Shown: positions 1 through 9,998, counted from the stretch's first letter. The stretch is 64,000 nt of DNA from Rhodococcus sp. 1168 (GCF_002091955.1 NZ_MKKY01000055.1:186001-250000), one strand, 5' to 3'. Numbers and translations are program-made. The notes: a model not told the origin generated them from the letters alone.

Positions 1-1
1 A

Positions 2-1891
2 CAGGTATCGGGTGCTCGGTGGGGGATCAACTCCCGTCAACGCGAGAGCTTCGGCCTCGGCGGCTTTCGGCAGAACACGTTCAACAGTGCCGTCGACCGT
101 CTGCTGTTGGGCGTAGCCGCCGACGAAACCGCTCACGAGTGGCTCGATCTGGCACTGCCGGTCGACGACGTCGATGGCAACGACATCGACCTGACCGGTC
201 GGTTCGCGGAGTTCATCGATCGCCTGGCGGTGACCTTGCGTGATCTACAAGGGCCACAGCGGACGGCAGAATGGTGCCACGCACTCGTTCGAGCACTCGA
301 TCTGCTCGCGGAGGTTGCTCCCTCCGACGCATGGCAACGCGCGCAAGCACTACGTGAACTCACCGAGGCCACCGAGCACGGCGAAAATTCGGTCATCCGG
401 TTGGCCGACGTGCGGGCAATGCTCACGCGGGCTCTTGCCGGACGGCCTTCGCGAGCCAACTTTCGTACCGGCGAGCTGACGGTCTGCACCATGGTTCCGA
501 TGAGATCCGTTCCGCATCGGATCGTGGTGCTTCTCGGCCTCGACGACGAAGTGTTCCCACGAGCGGGCAGTGTCGATGGCGACAACGTTCTTTCTCGTGA
601 CCCGGCCCCCGGCGAGCGTGACGTCCGCAGTGAGGACCGTCAATTATTGCTCGACGCAGTGATGTCGGCAGGGGAGAAGCTGCTGTTGTTCTACACGGGT
701 GCCGACCCGGTGTCCGGTTCGGTGAAGCCACCGGCAATTCCGCTCACCGAACTTCTCGACGTGGTCGCGGCAACTGCAGGAGCCGATGTGGTGACTCGAC
801 ATCCCCTGCAACCCTTCGACTCCCGAAACTTCGATCGACGTGATCCGCTCAGCTACGACAAGGCCTCGCTCGACGGAGCGCGAGCGAGTCAACGCGAACC
901 AGTCGCGCCGCCGCCCTTTCTCGCCTCCGCGCTCCCGGCGCGAGGTCTCAGCGACGTGGCTCTAGGCGACGTGGCTCTCAACGACCTTGTTGCTTTCCTC
1001 GAACATCCCATTGCCGCATTTCTGAAACAGCGATTGGGCATTCGCGTGCCGGAGATCGAAGACGATCTGTCCGATTCACTTACCGTCGAATTGGACGGAC
1101 TGCAGAAGTGGGACATCGGTGATCGCATGCTCGCCGAGCGTCTTTCGGGCACCGAAGTCGCGGACTTCCGTGCTGCAGAGTGGCGGCGCGGAACCCTCCC
1201 GCCGTTTCATCTCGGCGAAAAGCAGTTGCAGGACATCACTCGCGCCGTGGACGCGCTGGTCGACGTTTCCCGAGAAGTTCATGCCGGTGACGCAAGCGCA
1301 CTCGACATATCCATCGAACTGCGATCCGGTCGACGACTGAGCGGGACGGTCACCGGAATTCACGGAGACACCATTGCCAGGACGTCGTATTCGCGTCTTG
1401 CGCCGAAGCATCGTCTGGCGGCATGGGTTCGACTCCTCGTCGTTGCAGCACAGGATGATTCGCGACGGTGGCAGGCCGTCACGACGGGCCGCGGTCCGGG
1501 GAACCGAGCGGCGTGGCGATCGACGATCACGGCACCCGCGGACGCACTCGCGCAACTGGAACTGCTCGTGGCCCTACGGGACCTCGGTTTGACGTCACCG
1601 CTTCCGATCGCGCCGGGGGCTTCGTCGGTCTACGCAGAGCGGAGGTTTCGCGGTGCATCGGTCGACGACGCCATCGCGGCGGCCGAGAAGACCTGGTCCG
1701 ACAAATTCGGTGATGCAAAAGACCGAAGTATCGCTTACTTGTACGGCGCCGGCGCCTCGTTGGAGGTATTGACGTCGACGCCGGTGCGATCCGAAGATCC
1801 TCATTGGGGTGAGGAATCGACGCTCTTCGGAGTTCTTGCGCGCCGATTGTGGTGTCCATTGCTCGACGCGGAAAAGGAGGGCCAGCCATGA
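2..1891 (+). CDS. recC: Exodeoxyribonuclease V gamma subunit RecC, C-terminal part
   Basis: RecC subunit of the RecBCD helicase-nuclease, which processes double-strand DNA ends for recombinational repair. The start lies before the window; the frame is open from base 2 and gives about 629 residues. The first visible residues (RWGINSRQRESFGLGGFRQN) match the RecC region that holds the inactive helicase-like fold, and the later segment VPHRIVVLLGLDDEVFPR is a typical RecC landmark. The C-terminal part (LNDLVAFLEHPIAAFLKQRLGIR) belongs to the nuclease-like fold involved in strand scanning. The stop codon overlaps the recB start (ATGA), so recC-recB-recD read as one translationally coupled operon. 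Family assignment is firm; only the N-terminus is missing. Confidence 0.93.
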   Translation, partial: QVSGARWGINSRQRESFGLGGFRQNTFNSAVDRLLLGVAADETAHEWLDLALPVDDVDGNDIDLTGRFAEFIDRLAVTLRDLQGPQRTAEWCHALVRALDLLAEVAPSDAWQRAQALRELTEATEHGENSVIRLADVRAMLTRALAGRPSRANFRTGELTVCTMVPMRSVPHRIVVLLGLDDEVFPRAGSVDGDNVLSRDPAPGERDVRSEDRQLLLDAVMSAGEKLLLFYTGADPVSGSVKPPAIPLTELLDVVAATAGADVVTRHPLQPFDSRNFDRRDPLSYDKASLDGARASQREPVAPPPFLASALPARGLSDVALGDVALNDLVAFLEHPIAAFLKQRLGIRVPEIEDDLSDSLTVELDGLQKWDIGDRMLAERLSGTEVADFRAAEWRRGTLPPFHLGEKQLQDITRAVDALVDVSREVHAGDASALDISIELRSGRRLSGTVTGIHGDTIARTSYSRLAPKHRLAAWVRLLVVAAQDDSRRWQAVTTGRGPGNRAAWRSTITAPADALAQLELLVALRDLGLTSPLPIAPGASSVYAERRFRGASVDDAIAAAEKTWSDKFGDAKDRSIAYLYGAGASLEVLTSTPVRSEDPHWGEESTLFGVLARRLWCPLLDAEKEGQP

Positions 1892-4800
1892 CCGACTTCG
1901 ACCTCCTCGGTCCACTCCCCGAGGGAACCACTGTCCTCGAGGCCAGTGCAGGAACGGGCAAGACGTTCGCTATCGTCGGTCTCGCGACCCGGTACATCGC
2001 CGAGGGCCTGGCGGATGTCTCGCAGTTGCTGCTCGTCACCTTCAGTAGGGCCGCAACTCAGGAGTTGCGTGAAAGAACGCGCAATCGATTCGCCGAGGTC
2101 GCCGGCGGGCTGGGCAGTTCGTCGACAAGCAACGACTCCCTCGTCCGTCATCTGGCTGAGGGGACGGAAGAAGAAGTCGCCCTGCGTCGCACACGGTTGC
2201 TTCGTGCATTGTCCGAATTCGACTCGGGAACCATCGCGACGACCCACAGCTTCTGTCAGCGCATGCTCGACGGGTTGGGCATCACCGGAGAACGTGAACC
2301 GGAAGCGATTCTTGTCGAGGCAGTCGACGACCTGACGAGCGAGGTGGTCGACGATATCTACCTGCGGCGATACAGCCGTGCAGAGTTCGAACCGCCTATC
2401 GGGCCTACCGACGCTCGTCAAGTGGCCCGAGAAGCGGTTCGCGACAGACAAGCCCAACTGGTCCCGGAGCGTGATGAAGACACCGAAGCGGGCCATCGCG
2501 TCATTTTCGCGGAAGAGGCGCGTGCAGAAGTGCATCGTCGCAAGAAGCTAGCCGGGATACGAGATTTCGACGATCTACTGAGTTTGCTCCACCGTGTTCT
2601 CGTCGATCCCGAGCACGGTGACGCCGCGTGTGCGAGGGTGCGGGAACGATTTCGGGTAGTGCTCGTCGACGAGTTTCAGGACACCGACCCGCTGCAGTGG
2701 GACATTCTTCGTCGAGCATTCCACGGCAGGTCCACTCTGCTACTGGTGGGCGATCCCAAGCAGGCCATCTACGCGTTCCGCGGCGCTGAGGTACTCAGTT
2801 ACCTCGATGCTGTCGGCCTCGCCGATCGACACCTCGAACTGACGAGAAACTGGCGAAGCGATTCCGGTCTGCTCGGTGCACTCGAAAATGTTTATGCTGG
2901 AGCAGCTCTCGGGCACGGCGACATCATCGCTCACCCCGTGGGCTCGACACACGACGTTTCTCGGATGTCCGGTGTACCGCCGCTGCGCCTTCGCTACCTC
3001 CCTCGGACAGGTGCAGGCCCGCTCAACAAAGCGGGGTTTCCAGCGGTCGGCATGCTTCGTGACCGTGTCGCCGATGACGTCGCGTCCGACATCGTCGAGC
3101 TCCTCCAGTCCGCGATCCCGCTTTCGCTGCCGCGGCGTGGAGATACTGTTACTCCGGGAGACATTGCGGTACTGGTGCGGACACGCTCACAGATCGCACT
3201 GGTGCGTCATGCGCTCGATCGAGTCGGCGTGCCCTCGGTACTGGCCGGCGGGTCCAGCGTGTTCGACACGCTCAGCGCAAGCCACTGGTTGTGGTTTCTG
3301 CAGGCGCTCGAACAGCCACACCGTGCCGATCGTGTTCGCCTCGCCGCACTCACTCCGCTGTTCGGATGGACCGCGGAGAAGCTGGACAGTGGAGGCGACG
3401 ACGCCGTATCCGACGTCAGTGCTCGATTGCGGGACTATGCAGTGTTGTTCGCGTACGCAGGTTTTGCCGCCGTATTCGAAAAGCTCGCCTCCGAAACACG
3501 GTTGGAAGGCCGGCTACTCGCACTCCGAGCCGGTGAGCGACACCTCACCGATCTTCGGCACGTCGCCCAACTGCTCAATCGTGCTGCCGTCGAGGGCTCT
3601 TTCGGGCCGAGCGCACTGACCCGCTGGCTCACCGACAGGATCGACGATCCGACATCGGGCAGCATCGCCGACCGCAGCAGACGTCTCGACAGCGACGCAG
3701 CGGCGGTACAGATCGCCACCGTGCATGCGAGCAAGGGACTGGAATTTCCCGTCGTCTACATTCCGTATGCGTGGGATGCGTCGAAGAATCCTTATCCCAG
3801 CACGCTTCTACTGCACGACGAGAGCGGCAAACGTGTCCTCGATGTCGGAGGCCGTACCGGTCGCGGATACGCCGCTCGCAAACTGATTCGCGACAAGGAA
3901 GAAGCGGGCGAAGAACTTCGGCTGCTCTACGTCGCGCTCACCAGAGCTCAGTGTCAGGTCGTCCTATGGTGGGCGCCGGCATTCTCCACCGCAGCGTCGC
4001 CGTTGCATCGGCTCATCTTCGCCCGGGTGTCAGGAGTGGCCGAGCCCGAGGAGAAGGCCAAGGTACCCGAAGACGTTGCGGTGGAGGGCAGGCTCGAGTC
4101 CTGGGCCGGTCAAGCGGGTGGCCGGATTTCCATCGAGACAGTAGGCCTGCGCAGTGCAGTCCCAACGTGGAGCGCGGTGAAACATACGACCGAAGAGCTT
4201 GCGGCCGCGACGTTCACCCGTAGTCTCGACATGCTGTGGCGTCGCACTTCCTACTCCGCGTTGACCGCCGCAGCGCACGACGTGCCGGGGGTGTCGAGCG
4301 AACCCGAGCAACCAGAGAAGGACGACGAGCCAGCGGAAGCGCGGTCTATCGACGAAGTGCTGGAAGGGATTCCGTCTCCGATGAACGGTATGCCCGCGGG
4401 GGCCGACTTCGGCACACTTGTGCACGAGATCCTCGAACACGTCGATACCGCAGCGGTCGATCTCGACGCCGAAGTGCTTCTTCGATGCAACGAAGCGGTT
4501 GCCGAGAGGTCGGCCGAGATCGATCCGTCAGCACTTGCTGCGGCGTTGATGCCGGTCCTGCGAACTCCCCTCGGCTTCGGGACGCTCGCGGACATAGCTC
4601 CACGTGACCATCTGGCCGAACTCGACTTCGAGATGCCACTGAACGGAGGCGACGATCCCGGGACAACGAACGTGACTCTGCGGGGTATCTCGCGACTGCT
4701 CCGCACTTATCTGCCCGCGGACGACGCGCTTGCCTCATACGCGGACCAGCTCGAAGTTCTCGAATCGAAGCCGCTGCGTGGCTATCTCACCGGCAGCATC

Positions 4801-5157
4801 GACTCCGTCCTCCGAATACCTGGGCCCAAGTACGTCATCGTCGACTACAAGACGAACAGGCTCTCCCGCGGTGATCTGACCGTCCTGCATTTCACCAGAG
4901 AACGAATGGCTCAGGAGATGATGCGCTCGCACTATCCGCTGCAGGCGCTGCTGTATGCGGTGGCGCTGCATCGATATCTGCGGTGGCGCCAGCCCGGGTA
5001 CGATCCCGAGGTCCACCTCGGTGGGGTGCAATACCACTTCGTACGCGGCATGGTCGGGCCCGAAACACCCTCGGGTTGTGGGGTGTTCGACTGGAATCCT
5101 CCTGCCGAACTGGTTACGTCCGTGTCCGATCTCCTGGCAGGATCAGCCGTATCATGA
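1888..5157 (+). CDS. recB: Exodeoxyribonuclease V beta subunit RecB
   Basis: RecB, the 3'-5' helicase and nuclease subunit of RecBCD, 1089 residues. Start ATG 1888 overlaps the recC stop and is preceded by a strong AAGGAGG. UvrD/Rep-type helicase motifs are in order: Walker A ASAGTGKT near residue 20, DEFQDTDPLQW (Walker B), VGDPKQAIYAFRGAE, HASKGLEFPVV and LLYVALTRAQ. The C-terminal PD-(D/E)XK nuclease domain shows GTLVHEILEH, then DYKTNR, then YPLQALLYAVALHRYLR, so the catalytic Asp and Lys are present and the subunit should be active. The length is slightly short of the E. coli enzyme (about 1180), which is usual in actinobacteria. Confidence 0.96.
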   Translation: MTDFDLLGPLPEGTTVLEASAGTGKTFAIVGLATRYIAEGLADVSQLLLVTFSRAATQELRERTRNRFAEVAGGLGSSSTSNDSLVRHLAEGTEEEVALRRTRLLRALSEFDSGTIATTHSFCQRMLDGLGITGEREPEAILVEAVDDLTSEVVDDIYLRRYSRAEFEPPIGPTDARQVAREAVRDRQAQLVPERDEDTEAGHRVIFAEEARAEVHRRKKLAGIRDFDDLLSLLHRVLVDPEHGDAACARVRERFRVVLVDEFQDTDPLQWDILRRAFHGRSTLLLVGDPKQAIYAFRGAEVLSYLDAVGLADRHLELTRNWRSDSGLLGALENVYAGAALGHGDIIAHPVGSTHDVSRMSGVPPLRLRYLPRTGAGPLNKAGFPAVGMLRDRVADDVASDIVELLQSAIPLSLPRRGDTVTPGDIAVLVRTRSQIALVRHALDRVGVPSVLAGGSSVFDTLSASHWLWFLQALEQPHRADRVRLAALTPLFGWTAEKLDSGGDDAVSDVSARLRDYAVLFAYAGFAAVFEKLASETRLEGRLLALRAGERHLTDLRHVAQLLNRAAVEGSFGPSALTRWLTDRIDDPTSGSIADRSRRLDSDAAAVQIATVHASKGLEFPVVYIPYAWDASKNPYPSTLLLHDESGKRVLDVGGRTGRGYAARKLIRDKEEAGEELRLLYVALTRAQCQVVLWWAPAFSTAASPLHRLIFARVSGVAEPEEKAKVPEDVAVEGRLESWAGQAGGRISIETVGLRSAVPTWSAVKHTTEELAAATFTRSLDMLWRRTSYSALTAAAHDVPGVSSEPEQPEKDDEPAEARSIDEVLEGIPSPMNGMPAGADFGTLVHEILEHVDTAAVDLDAEVLLRCNEAVAERSAEIDPSALAAALMPVLRTPLGFGTLADIAPRDHLAELDFEMPLNGGDDPGTTNVTLRGISRLLRTYLPADDALASYADQLEVLESKPLRGYLTGSIDSVLRIPGPKYVIVDYKTNRLSRGDLTVLHFTRERMAQEMMRSHYPLQALLYAVALHRYLRWRQPGYDPEVHLGGVQYHFVRGMVGPETPSGCGVFDWNPPAELVTSVSDLLAGSAVS

Positions 5158-7019
5158 CCGACGCACAACTGGTTCAACGAGCCACCGGTATCCTGCGCAC
5201 ATTCAATTCGGCGGGCGTCCTGGCGGCAGCAGACGTGCACGTCGCTCTGCGGTTGGGCGCGCTCGGCGGTGAGCCGTCGGAGCACGTATTGTTCGCGGCC
5301 GCCCTCGCGGTTCGAGCTGTCCGGTCCGGTTCGGTATGTCTGGACCTGAACCGGTTTCGCGAGGTCACCGTGGACGAGGAAGCGGATGTCGACCTCGATG
5401 CCCTCCCATGGCCGGAGCTGGCAGACATCACCTCCGCGCTCCGTGTGAGTCCGTTGGTGCGCGGCGGAGATCGCGGTCCACTGAAGCCTCTTCGCCTCGT
5501 CGCGACCGACGAGGGTGAGCTTCTATACCTCGATCGGTACTACCTGCAGGAGCGAACAATCCGCGAGGTTCTCGCCGGACGCGACGAGTCACGTCCAGTC
5601 GTCGACTCCGATCAGGTCATGACTCTGCTGGACACGCTCTTCGTGGACGAACATGGCGAGCCCACTGCCGCGCCCGATCGGCAACGCATCGCTGCTGCTC
5701 TCGCCGCCACGTCGTGGACAGCTGTGGTCGCGGGCGGACCGGGTACGGGCAAGACTCATACCGTCGCGCGTGTGCTGGCGATGTTCGTCCGCCAATACGG
5801 ACCTTCGATCCGCATCGGGTTGGCAGCCCCCACCGGCAAAGCGGCTGCGCGACTACAGGAATCGGTGACCGAGCAATCGGAAAAGCTCGGTCTACCCGAC
5901 ACCCTCACCGCGATGACCCTGCATCGCCTGCTCGGTTGGCAACGTGGAAGCAAGAGTCGATTTCGCCACAATGCCTCGAACAAACTGCCCTTCGACGTCA
6001 TTGTGATCGACGAGACGTCGATGGTGTCGCTGACAATGATGAGTCGGCTGCTCGAAGCCGTCAGATCGGATACCCGGTTGATACTTGTCGGCGATCCGGA
6101 TCAATTGACCTCGGTCGATGCCGGAGCCGTGTTGGCGGATCTCGTGGCAAGACCTGTTCATGGTGAAGCCGACCCCGAAATGGATGCATTGATCGGCCGT
6201 GACGTGGACGCCGTCGACGATCCTTACGAGGCCGCGCTGTCGGGAGGGGAACGCGACCGACTTCGAAGTGGGGTCGTACGGCTGAGCCGAGGTAGGCGCT
6301 TCGGCGGCGCGATAGCAGAACTGGCAGTGGCAGTTCGAGACGGTAGGTCCGAAGAGGTGATGCGCCTGTTGAACGACGATCGCGAGGAGCTGTCCTTCCA
6401 TGCGCCCGCTGACCTGTCAGCACTGCGGACCGACATCCTTCGGACTGCCGACGCTGTAACCACTGCGGCCAGGGCCGGTGACGCCACCGCCGCTCTGGGT
6501 GGGTTGGAAGCCCACCGGTTGCTGTGCGCGCACAGGCAGGGACCCTACGGAGTGCAGCGGTGGGCGCGGCAGGCAATGGAGTGGGTGGCGGAATCGTCCG
6601 GTGTCTACCTCGATCCGTCGCAGTGGTATCCCGGCCAACCGTTGCTGGTGACGGCGAACGATCACGAAGCGCGGATCTACAACGGCGATACCGGCGTGGT
6701 CATCGACACCGGTGACGGCGCGCTGATGGCCGCATTTCAGCGCGGATCGGAGCCGTTGTTGGTTCATCCGAATGTCTTGTCGTCGGTGCAGACGGTCTAC
6801 GCGATGACCATCCACCGAAGCCAGGGGAGTCAGTACGACACCGTCTCGGTGATGTTGCCGGCCGAGGCGTCATCGCTGCTGACCCGGGAACTGTTGTACA
6901 CCGCGATAACTCGCGCTCGTGTGCATGTTCGGATCATCGGGACCGAGGCCGCGGTACGCGCTGGCGTCGAGCGTCAGGTGCTACGAGCGAGTGGATTGCG
7001 CCGGACCCTACTGACCTGA
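5154..7019 (+). CDS. recD: Exodeoxyribonuclease V alpha subunit RecD
   Basis: RecD, the 5'-3' helicase of RecBCD, 621 residues. Start ATG 5154 overlaps the recB stop (ATGA). Visible motifs: Walker A GGPGTGKTHT (about residue 190), DETSMVS (Walker B), LVGDPDQLTSVDAGAVL, MTIHRSQGSQYDTV and ELLYTAITRARVHV at the C-terminus, all typical of superfamily 1B RecD helicases. The length matches the usual 580-620. It is last in the recCBD operon and ends only 9 bp from the 3' end of the convergent reductase gene. Confidence 0.96.
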   Translation: MTDAQLVQRATGILRTFNSAGVLAAADVHVALRLGALGGEPSEHVLFAAALAVRAVRSGSVCLDLNRFREVTVDEEADVDLDALPWPELADITSALRVSPLVRGGDRGPLKPLRLVATDEGELLYLDRYYLQERTIREVLAGRDESRPVVDSDQVMTLLDTLFVDEHGEPTAAPDRQRIAAALAATSWTAVVAGGPGTGKTHTVARVLAMFVRQYGPSIRIGLAAPTGKAAARLQESVTEQSEKLGLPDTLTAMTLHRLLGWQRGSKSRFRHNASNKLPFDVIVIDETSMVSLTMMSRLLEAVRSDTRLILVGDPDQLTSVDAGAVLADLVARPVHGEADPEMDALIGRDVDAVDDPYEAALSGGERDRLRSGVVRLSRGRRFGGAIAELAVAVRDGRSEEVMRLLNDDREELSFHAPADLSALRTDILRTADAVTTAARAGDATAALGGLEAHRLLCAHRQGPYGVQRWARQAMEWVAESSGVYLDPSQWYPGQPLLVTANDHEARIYNGDTGVVIDTGDGALMAAFQRGSEPLLVHPNVLSSVQTVYAMTIHRSQGSQYDTVSVMLPAEASSLLTRELLYTAITRARVHVRIIGTEAAVRAGVERQVLRASGLRRTLLT

Positions 7020-7028
7020 TTTCTCCAG

Positions 7029-8420
7029 TCAGTAGACGTCTCGCAGGTAGCGCTTGTCGCGCTTGAGCGTGGATATGTAGTCCTCGGCTTGATCCGAAGT
7101 AAGGCTGCCGTGTTCGGCGACGATGTCGTGCAAGGCTGCATCGACGTCCTTGGCCATTCGTGTCGCGTCGCCGCACACATACAGATGCGCCCCCTCCTCG
7201 ATCCAGCTGAAGAGATCTTTGCCGCTTTCGCGCATCCGATGCTGGACGTAGATCTTGTCCGTCTGATCACGAGAAAACGCCAGATCGAGCCGGTTCAGAA
7301 CACCGTCGCGCGCCAACCCTGTCAACTCGTCCTCGTACGTGTAGTCGCTACTTCGATGTTGGTCTCCGAAGAACAGCCAGTTCCGTCCCGATGCTCGGCG
7401 CGCCCGACGCTCGTGCAGAAATGCGCGGAACGGGGCGATACCTGTGCCGGGGCCGATCATCACGACCGGCACATCGTCGTCGGAGGGCAGCCGGAACGAC
7501 TTGTTGGGGGAGAGGAAGACACCGGCACTCTCGCCCTCACCTACCCGATCCGCGAGGTAGGTCGAACAGACACCGCCGTGATTACGTTCCGAAGACCGAT
7601 ATCGCACGCTCGCAACGGTGACGTGCACTGTGCCCTCGTGCGCCAGCGGCGACGAGGCGATCGAATAGACGCGGTGCTGCAAGGGCCGCAACAACTCGAG
7701 GAGCTCGGACGGTTCCATGCCGAGTTTCGGATCGATCGAGAGAACGTCGAGGACGTCCTTGCCCCAGATCCACGCGTCGAGAGAGTCGCGATCACCGGTG
7801 GAGAGGATATGCCCCAGCTCGTCGTCTCCGGTTCGCTCGGCCACGGCCTCGATGAGATCCATCGACGGCACACCTATCTCGAACGAGTACGTGAGGAGCT
7901 CGTCGAGGCGCTGCTCGGAGCCCTTGAGAGTGACGGTAACGTCCGGGGAAAGACTGAGTCGACCGATCAGCGCATCGACAACCTCAGGATTGTTGATCGG
8001 CCGGACGCCGAGCCCGTCTCCTGGCTCGTACACGAGTCCGCTGTCGCCCAGAGCGAAGGCGTAATGACGGACTTCCTTCGACGAACCCGGGCCGGAAAGA
8101 ACACGGTTTGTCAGCACGGTGGCCTGATAAGGGTTCTTGCGATTCCACGGGGTGCGTTTCGGTGTTGGTTTGATTGCGGCAGGTTTTGTCTTTGTCGACA
8201 GCGGTGCCGCATCCGGTTCCCCGCATTCGACGACGCAGTCCACACCGTCGACCGTGCCCGAATTCCCGAGTCCTTTCAGTGGTGCGTCGATGTCGCGACC
8301 CGCCTCCCGCTCCGTCGTAGCTGGTGTTCCCGATTCCTTGACGGCGAAGTATAGGCCGCCCAGTCCGGAGTTCGGCTCCGCTGGGAAAAGATTGTCGCAG
8401 AGTCGAGCATCATCCGACAT
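7029..8420 (-). CDS. CysJ-like FAD/NADPH reductase without an FMN domain
   Basis: Flavoprotein of the sulfite reductase alpha / cytochrome P450 reductase family, 463 residues. After about 100 variable residues comes the FAD-binding part: YEPGDGLGVRP, RVYSIASSP (FAD contact) and GGVCSTYLADR. The ferredoxin-NADP reductase part follows: IGPGTGIAPFRAFLHERRA, WLFFGDQHRSSDY, LYVCGDATRMAKDVD and the C-terminal RYLRDVY. No flavodoxin (FMN) domain is present, so it probably passes electrons from NADPH to a separate acceptor. ATG 8420 was chosen because it begins sequence that looks like real protein and overlaps the stop of the upstream DUF2079 gene by 11 bp; the frame is open further upstream. Substrate unknown; a role in sulfite reduction is inference only. 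Confidence 0.85.
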   Translation of the reverse strand: MSDDARLCDNLFPAEPNSGLGGLYFAVKESGTPATTEREAGRDIDAPLKGLGNSGTVDGVDCVVECGEPDAAPLSTKTKPAAIKPTPKRTPWNRKNPYQATVLTNRVLSGPGSSKEVRHYAFALGDSGLVYEPGDGLGVRPINNPEVVDALIGRLSLSPDVTVTLKGSEQRLDELLTYSFEIGVPSMDLIEAVAERTGDDELGHILSTGDRDSLDAWIWGKDVLDVLSIDPKLGMEPSELLELLRPLQHRVYSIASSPLAHEGTVHVTVASVRYRSSERNHGGVCSTYLADRVGEGESAGVFLSPNKSFRLPSDDDVPVVMIGPGTGIAPFRAFLHERRARRASGRNWLFFGDQHRSSDYTYEDELTGLARDGVLNRLDLAFSRDQTDKIYVQHRMRESGKDLFSWIEEGAHLYVCGDATRMAKDVDAALHDIVAEHGSLTSDQAEDYISTLKRDKRYLRDVY

Positions 8421-9876
8421 CTGTGCTGAGAGGTGTTCGCTGGAGAACTTCGATGCCGTTCGCCTCGTAGAGAACCTCGTACCCGGAGGACAAAGCCACG
8501 TAGAGCGCCTTCGAGTCACCCTCTTCATCGGTCGGCCAGCCTGCTGGATCGGATCGGTTGACGACGATCCAATCCGGTGTCGTGGTGTCAGTCGGACGCT
8601 GGGGGAAGACCGAAACGTCATGGGTGGCGACGAACTGAGGAACCAGATTGTTCGAGGCCGCGATTCGCTCGTCGCGGGGGATCGAATCAGAGATGACGCG
8701 CGCTGCCGCCGTCTGCGGGTCGACACGCCAACCGTCCGCACTGGGCAGTCGAGCCAGCGGCAGAAAAGGCAAGGCCACCACAGCGAAAACAGCAACTGCG
8801 ACTGCCATCACCCGGACGCCCCGCTCGATGAGTTGTCCATGACGTCGACTACGCACCACCGCGTCGATGAGCGCAGCGAAGACGATCACCATCAAGATGG
8901 CGTTGTAATGGAAGATCGGCTTCCAGAAGTTGGAATTGTCGCTCAGGAACCGCCAGGCGACGGTCGGTAGAGCTACCAGCAAGAGGGGGGATCGAATCGC
9001 GGCGAACCCTGATACTGCGAGCAGCAGGAATGCAGTTGCAGCCCGTGAATCTCCGTCGACGAGCCCGTGGGCGGTGTCGGCAATGTCAGACCCGAGCGGC
9101 GGCAACTTCGACCCCTGGCAGTAAGAGTCGTCCGCACTCATCAGCGGAATGATCCCTTCGACCGCGAGCAGCACCCATCCGAGACCCCACAGTGCAGTCA
9201 GAAATCCGTAAAGTCGGGTTCTCCCCGCAGGCCACAGTGCGACGAGAAGTCCGATAGCGGCGACGGTCAAGCCCATGTCTTCCTTCACGAAAACAAGGGG
9301 TAAGGCCCAGGCAAGCGCGGGGAAAAAGCGCCGCGTACCAAGGGAGACCAGCGACATCGCCAGCAACGGCATCGCGAAAGCGATCTCGTGGAAATCGAAA
9401 TTCAGCGCCGCCTGCACACCCCAGGACAACTCGTACGCCGACGCGACGACGACACCGATGAGCGCGCCGAATTCTCGAACCGCCCAGCGAGCCAGCGGAA
9501 TGCCAGCGGCCGCGGACAACAGGGCCTGGGCCACGAGCAGCGTCTCAGCGGAATGGAAAAGTCGGTAAATCGGCGCAAGAAGCGCAGTAATCGGAGAGAA
9601 GTGATCCCCGAGGGTGTTGTAACCGGTCCCAAGGAGATCCGACGCCGGTGCACGCCAATTCGCGTACGACGAAATCTGCTGAACGAAGATTCCCAGATCG
9701 AATCCGGACGTGCGGAGTTGGCGATGCCCCAGGACGGAAGCGTCGCGTACAGAGGTGCCAGGACGAGGAACGCCGCAACCGGGACAACTTTGTCTGCGCC
9801 CCACCCGGTTGCGCTCGATCGCCGGTACCTCGGCGACTACTGCCGTAGGCGTAGGAGATAAATCGGTGGCTGTCAC
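8410..9876 (-). CDS. DUF2079 multispanning membrane protein (compensated frameshift near N-terminus)
   Basis: Membrane protein of the DUF2079 family (function unknown; glycosyltransferase-like membrane proteins of actinobacteria), 488 residues, GTG start at 9876. The family landmark HRQLRTSGFDLGIFVQQ is followed by several hydrophobic helices (for example LLVAQALLSAAAGIPLARW and LPLVFVKEDMGLTVAAIGLL) and a soluble C-terminal part ending IEVLQRTPLSTDVG. The stretch just before HRQLRTSG reads as a Cys/Arg/Pro-rich segment where the family has its first transmembrane helix. That helix (VVPVAAFLVLAPLYATLPSW) is encoded in another frame between two G4 runs at 9799-9802 and 9727-9730. One base fewer in the first run and one more in the second would restore it. 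Either both runs are miscalled or the first helix is really lost. Confidence 0.85.
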   Translation of the reverse strand: MTATDLSPTPTAVVAEVPAIERNRVGRRQSCPGCGVPRPGTSVRDASVLGHRQLRTSGFDLGIFVQQISSYANWRAPASDLLGTGYNTLGDHFSPITALLAPIYRLFHSAETLLVAQALLSAAAGIPLARWAVREFGALIGVVVASAYELSWGVQAALNFDFHEIAFAMPLLAMSLVSLGTRRFFPALAWALPLVFVKEDMGLTVAAIGLLVALWPAGRTRLYGFLTALWGLGWVLLAVEGIIPLMSADDSYCQGSKLPPLGSDIADTAHGLVDGDSRAATAFLLLAVSGFAAIRSPLLLVALPTVAWRFLSDNSNFWKPIFHYNAILMVIVFAALIDAVVRSRRHGQLIERGVRVMAVAVAVFAVVALPFLPLARLPSADGWRVDPQTAAARVISDSIPRDERIAASNNLVPQFVATHDVSVFPQRPTDTTTPDWIVVNRSDPAGWPTDEEGDSKALYVALSSGYEVLYEANGIEVLQRTPLSTDVG

Positions 9877-9967
9877 AGGGAGAGAGGTCTACCCGACCCA
9901 CATCGGACAAACCTGAGAAGACCAGGTGAAACAACTCGGCTGCTGAGGCAACGTGGTAACGGTGCAC

Positions 9968-9998
9968 ACACATGTTCCCCCTTCGGTGAAACATGTGT
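9968..9998. promoter_or_regulatory. Inverted repeat in a divergent intergenic region
   Basis: A perfect 9-bp inverted repeat (ACACATGTT, 13-base spacer, AACATGTGT) lies in the 212-bp region between the divergent DUF2079 (-) and DUF2510 (+) genes. The position fits an operator that controls one or both genes. No regulator is known for it, and a transcript hairpin is the alternative. Confidence 0.4.

Noticed and set aside
7089..8354. A 421-codon open frame on the + strand opposite the reductase gene
   Set aside because: It is the antisense of a clear FAD/NADPH reductase with all motifs on the - strand; high GC makes such shadow frames common.
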